Origin: Oscillospiraceae bacterium | GTDB lineage: Bacteria; Bacillota_A; Clostridia; Oscillospirales; Oscillospiraceae | Direction of reading: 5' to 3' | DNA length: 7,526 bases | Assembly (NCBI GenBank): GCA_017545325.1 | Contig: JAFWOX010000090.1 | Coordinates: forward strand, 1-7,526 | Shown here: positions 6,104 to 7,526 of the stretch, in pieces | How positions within the stretch are numbered: position 1 is the stretch's first letter | Layout of the letters: every line of letters begins with the position of its first letter | Program-made: the position numbers and the translations under genes | Notes under the pieces: model-generated | Told to the model about the DNA's origin: nothing | The model's database searches: none | The model's input: the letters and a program-made list of their open reading frames with translations, nothing else

Positions 6104-6132
6104 ATTCTAGCAGATATGCAAGCCTGATTCAA
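6104..6132 (-). promoter_or_regulatory. Predicted sigma-A promoter of the Nudix-GT4-GH13 operon
   Basis: TTGAAT (6127-6132), a 17-base spacer and TAGAAT (6104-6109) on the reverse strand. Transcription would start near 6097, leaving a leader of about 30 bases with GAGGAGG before GTG 6066. This excludes the longer Nudix start at 6132. Confidence 0.65.
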
Positions 6133-6212
6133 CCTGGCTGCGGCGTATAAATGCAGCAGGGAATCCGCAAAAATCCCGCGGAACTATTCCATATTCCGAA
6201 GAAAAACGTTAG

Positions 6213-6218
6213 TATGAT
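6213..6218 (+). promoter_or_regulatory. Possible -10 element for the Imm32-like gene
   Basis: TATGAT on the forward strand, preceded by an A-rich stretch (6199-6206), would start transcription near 6225, about 50 bases before ATG 6274. No good -35 hexamer is seen at 16-18 bases, so the call is weak. Confidence 0.3.
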
Positions 6219-6273
6219 CAAGGGCTGCTGCCTGTGAACGGAAAATCATCAAAGACCGGAAGGTGCAGAGAGT

Positions 6274-6483
6274 ATGGAAATCGAATGGCTGGACGGATTC
6301 GAGATAAGCGTGAGGATCGACGGAGGCACGGCGGTGATCTCCGCGAACAGGGAAGGGCTGCGCTCTCTGGCAAAGCAGCTGGCCGCCCTGGCGGAAGCTC
6401 CGCCGGGCAGCCATATCCACTATGACAGTTATGACGCTCTGGAAGACGGTTCGGCGGAAATGATCGTCGAAAGGATTACGTAA
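6274..6483 (+). CDS. Imm32-like small protein (hypothetical)
   Basis: A 69-residue soluble protein with no signal peptide or membrane segment. The layout is a short beta-rich start (EISVRIDGGTAVISAN), a helix (REGLRSLAKQLAALAEAP), then G-SHIHYD-YDALEDGSAEMIVERI. The N-x-EGL...LA..L..LA...HIH-D...L..GS-E-I pattern resembles the Imm32 immunity-protein family. Members of that family occur both beside polymorphic toxins and as stand-alone genes. No toxin gene is seen next to it, so an immunity role is not supported by context. GGAAGG at 6258-6263 lies 10 bases before the ATG. The histidine-phosphatase reading frame starts 15 bases after its stop, so the two are probably co-transcribed. The family match is from memory of the pattern and moderate. 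Confidence 0.6.
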   Translation: MEIEWLDGFEISVRIDGGTAVISANREGLRSLAKQLAALAEAPPGSHIHYDSYDALEDGSAEMIVERIT

Positions 6484-6498
6484 GGCGGGTCGTTATTT

Positions 6499-7179
6499 AT
6501 GAGGATCGTATTTGTTCGACATGGAGAACCGGACTATGCCGCCGACTGCCTGACGGCTTCGGGCCGGGAGCAGGCCCGGCGGGCTGCCCTGCGGCTGCGG
6601 GGAGAGGGGATCGAAGAGATTTTTGCTTCCCCCCTGGGCCGCGCACGGGAAACGGCGGAGATGGCTTCGGAGACCCTGGGGCTGCCGGTGCAGACCCTGG
6701 ACTTCATGCGGGAAGTGACCTGGGGCAGCGCGGACGGCTCGGAGCTGTACGCGGGCGGCCATCCCTAGGCCATCGTGGACGAAATGGCCCGGCAGGGGAT
6801 GGAGCTGAACCGGCCCGACTGGCGGGAATCCCCCTTTTTCCGAAGGAATCGGGTCGTGGAGTGCGTGGATTTGATCGAAAAAGGGATCGACGATTGGCTG
6901 GCGGGCTTCGGCTATCTCCGTGAGGGCGCTTGTTACCGCCATACCGGGGAGGAGAAGGAACACCGGACCGTGGCTCTGTTCAGCCACGGCGGCTCCTCCT
7001 GCGCCGCCATGGGGCATATCCTGGGCCTCCCGTTCCCCTATGCCATCGCCCTGCTCCACATCGACTTTACCGGCATCACCGTGGTGCGCCTGGACGGCAG
7101 GGCCGGGATCGGGGCGTTCCCGCAGCTGAAATGCTCCAACGATGTCTCACATCTCCGGGAAGGGCGAGCCTGTCCCTGA
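6499..7179 (+). pseudogene. Histidine phosphatase (phosphoglycerate mutase-like), interrupted by one amber codon
   Basis: The frame encodes a protein of about 226 codons in the histidine phosphatase superfamily, which uses a phospho-His intermediate to hydrolyse phosphate esters. The RHG motif is at 7-9 (His8), the second Arg at about 50 (LGRARET), Glu72 (MREVTWG) lies in the catalytic region, and the second catalytic His163 is in FSHGG. A TAG at 6766-6768 (codon 90, after GGHP) stops the frame, yet the same frame continues for another 136 codons with strong family features. The stop therefore replaces a sense codon, most simply TGG (Trp), by one base. The truncated 89-residue product lacks His163 and would be inactive. 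TAG also ends the GT4 gene here, so recoding is unlikely. A recent mutation or a base error are the alternatives. Restart at GTG 6775 or ATG 6784 would lack the RHG motif. Confidence 0.85.
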
Positions 7180-7193
7180 TCGGAAAAGAGGGC

Positions 7194-7213
7194 GTGCCGC
7201 AAAAACGCGGCGC
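7194..7213 (+). other. Short hairpin after the phosphatase frame
   Basis: GTGCCGC (7194-7200) pairs with GCGGCGC (7207-7213), including one G-T wobble, around an AAAAAC loop. No T-tract follows, so it is at most a weak terminator or transcript-end structure. Confidence 0.25.
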
Positions 7214-7331
7214 TGCCTGTCACTAATCCCCCCATGCTTATCGAAACCCGGAATCGCGGATTTGTCCGTTATCGTCGCTTATGGTTTGCAGGCTAATCTT
7301 GCCGGATTTCGGAATAAACCTCGGGAAGGAA

Positions 7332-7360
7332 TTGAAAATCCGCCGGTTTTGTTCTAAAAT
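7332..7360 (+). promoter_or_regulatory. Predicted sigma-A promoter for the FAD oxidoreductase gene
   Basis: TTGAAA (7332-7337), a 17-base spacer and TAAAAT (7355-7360); each hexamer differs from consensus at one base. The start would be near 7367, about 32 bases before ATG 7399. The 7180-7398 interval holds no convincing gene otherwise. Confidence 0.65.
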
Positions 7361-7398
7361 TCAATAGCATACATCATATGAGAATAGGAGGAATCGAG

Positions 7399-7526
7399 AT
7401 GCTTCTTACCAGTCGTCGTTTTGATGCGGATGTGGTGGTATGCGGCGGCGGACCCGCCGGTTTTGCCGCCGCCCTGGCCGCCGCCCGTGACGGGAAGCGG
7501 GTCATCCTGCTGGAGTGGCGGGAGTC
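7399..7526 (+). CDS. FAD-dependent oxidoreductase, N-terminal part (runs off the window)
   Basis: The first 42 codons begin MLLTSRRFDADVVVCGGGPA and continue GFAAALAAARDGKRVILLEW. This is a Rossmann dinucleotide-binding fold: strand DVVVCGGGPAG with the G-x-G-x-x-G motif, helix, then strand RVILLE whose terminal Glu normally holds the FAD ribose. The pattern fits the FAD_oxidored type (PF12831-like) in which the fold is right at the N-terminus, but which oxidoreductase it is cannot be told from this piece. AGGAGG (7386-7391) lies 7 bases before the ATG, and a strong promoter is at 7332-7360, so it begins its own transcript. Confidence 0.8.
   Translation, partial: MLLTSRRFDADVVVCGGGPAGFAAALAAARDGKRVILLEWRE

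Noticed and set aside
6254..6265. Exact 12-base match GACCGGAAGGTG to the terminator arm at 2439-2450
   Set aside because: One such match is expected by chance in a window of this size. Here it serves as the ribosome-binding region of the Imm32-like gene and does not form the hairpin.
7304..7341. Spaced inverted repeat GGATTT / AAATCC around the last promoter
   Set aside because: Arms are only 6 bases with about 26 bases between them, which is within chance expectation.
7142..7357. A 71-codon forward frame overlapping the phosphatase end
   Set aside because: It has no ribosome-binding site or recognisable motif, and it runs across the promoter region of the next gene.

Overview
The window reads as high-GC Bacillota (Clostridia-type) chromosomal DNA. 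Genes are tightly packed, Shine-Dalgarno sites are strong (AGGAGG-type), promoters are of the -35/-10 sigma-A kind with 17-bp spacers, codons are strongly GC-ending, and the protein families (GH3, GH13, GT4, AlkD-type repair, Nudix) are common in gut or rumen anaerobes. The species cannot be named from the sequence. The exception is about 270 bases near the left end (roughly 116-388), which are AT-rich and differ in base and codon use from everything else.

Left end, 1-787. A reverse-strand winged-helix fragment (1 to about 118) stops abruptly at the AT-rich block. The block is an interior piece of a Cys/Asn-rich protein followed by twelve 12-bp units encoding Ile-Pro-Thr-Thr, open at both ends. 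At about 389 it is joined to the first ~67 codons of a reverse-strand GH3 beta-glycosidase. The two flanking gene fragments come from different genes, so a simple insertion into one gene does not explain the layout. An assembly chimera or a complex rearrangement is more likely. The GH3 promoter and a divergent esterase promoter, with dyads abutting the latter, lie between 596 and 787.

Middle, 788-6132. A forward pair (alpha/beta-hydrolase esterase, then an AlkD-like DNA glycosylase) converges on a reverse-strand operon of three tightly coupled genes: Nudix hydrolase, GT4 glycosyltransferase and GH13 oligo-1,6-glucosidase-like enzyme. The operon has one good promoter (6104-6132), a 4-bp ATGA overlap and a 3-bp gap. 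The two convergent units share a 13-bp perfect hairpin terminator (2438-2468). The operon looks like a small alpha-glucoside or glycoconjugate module, but its substrate cannot be read from sequence.

Right end, 6133-7526. Divergent from the Nudix operon are a 69-residue Imm32-like small protein and a histidine-phosphatase gene broken by a single in-frame amber codon where relatives appear to have Trp. After a 219-bp gap with a strong promoter, the start of an FAD-dependent oxidoreductase runs off the window. I saw no tRNA, rRNA, CRISPR array or recognisable insertion sequence.

I do not see a convincing new biological system. The most notable observations are the composite junction near the left end, the single-codon amber lesion, and the tightly coupled Nudix-GT4-GH13 operon.
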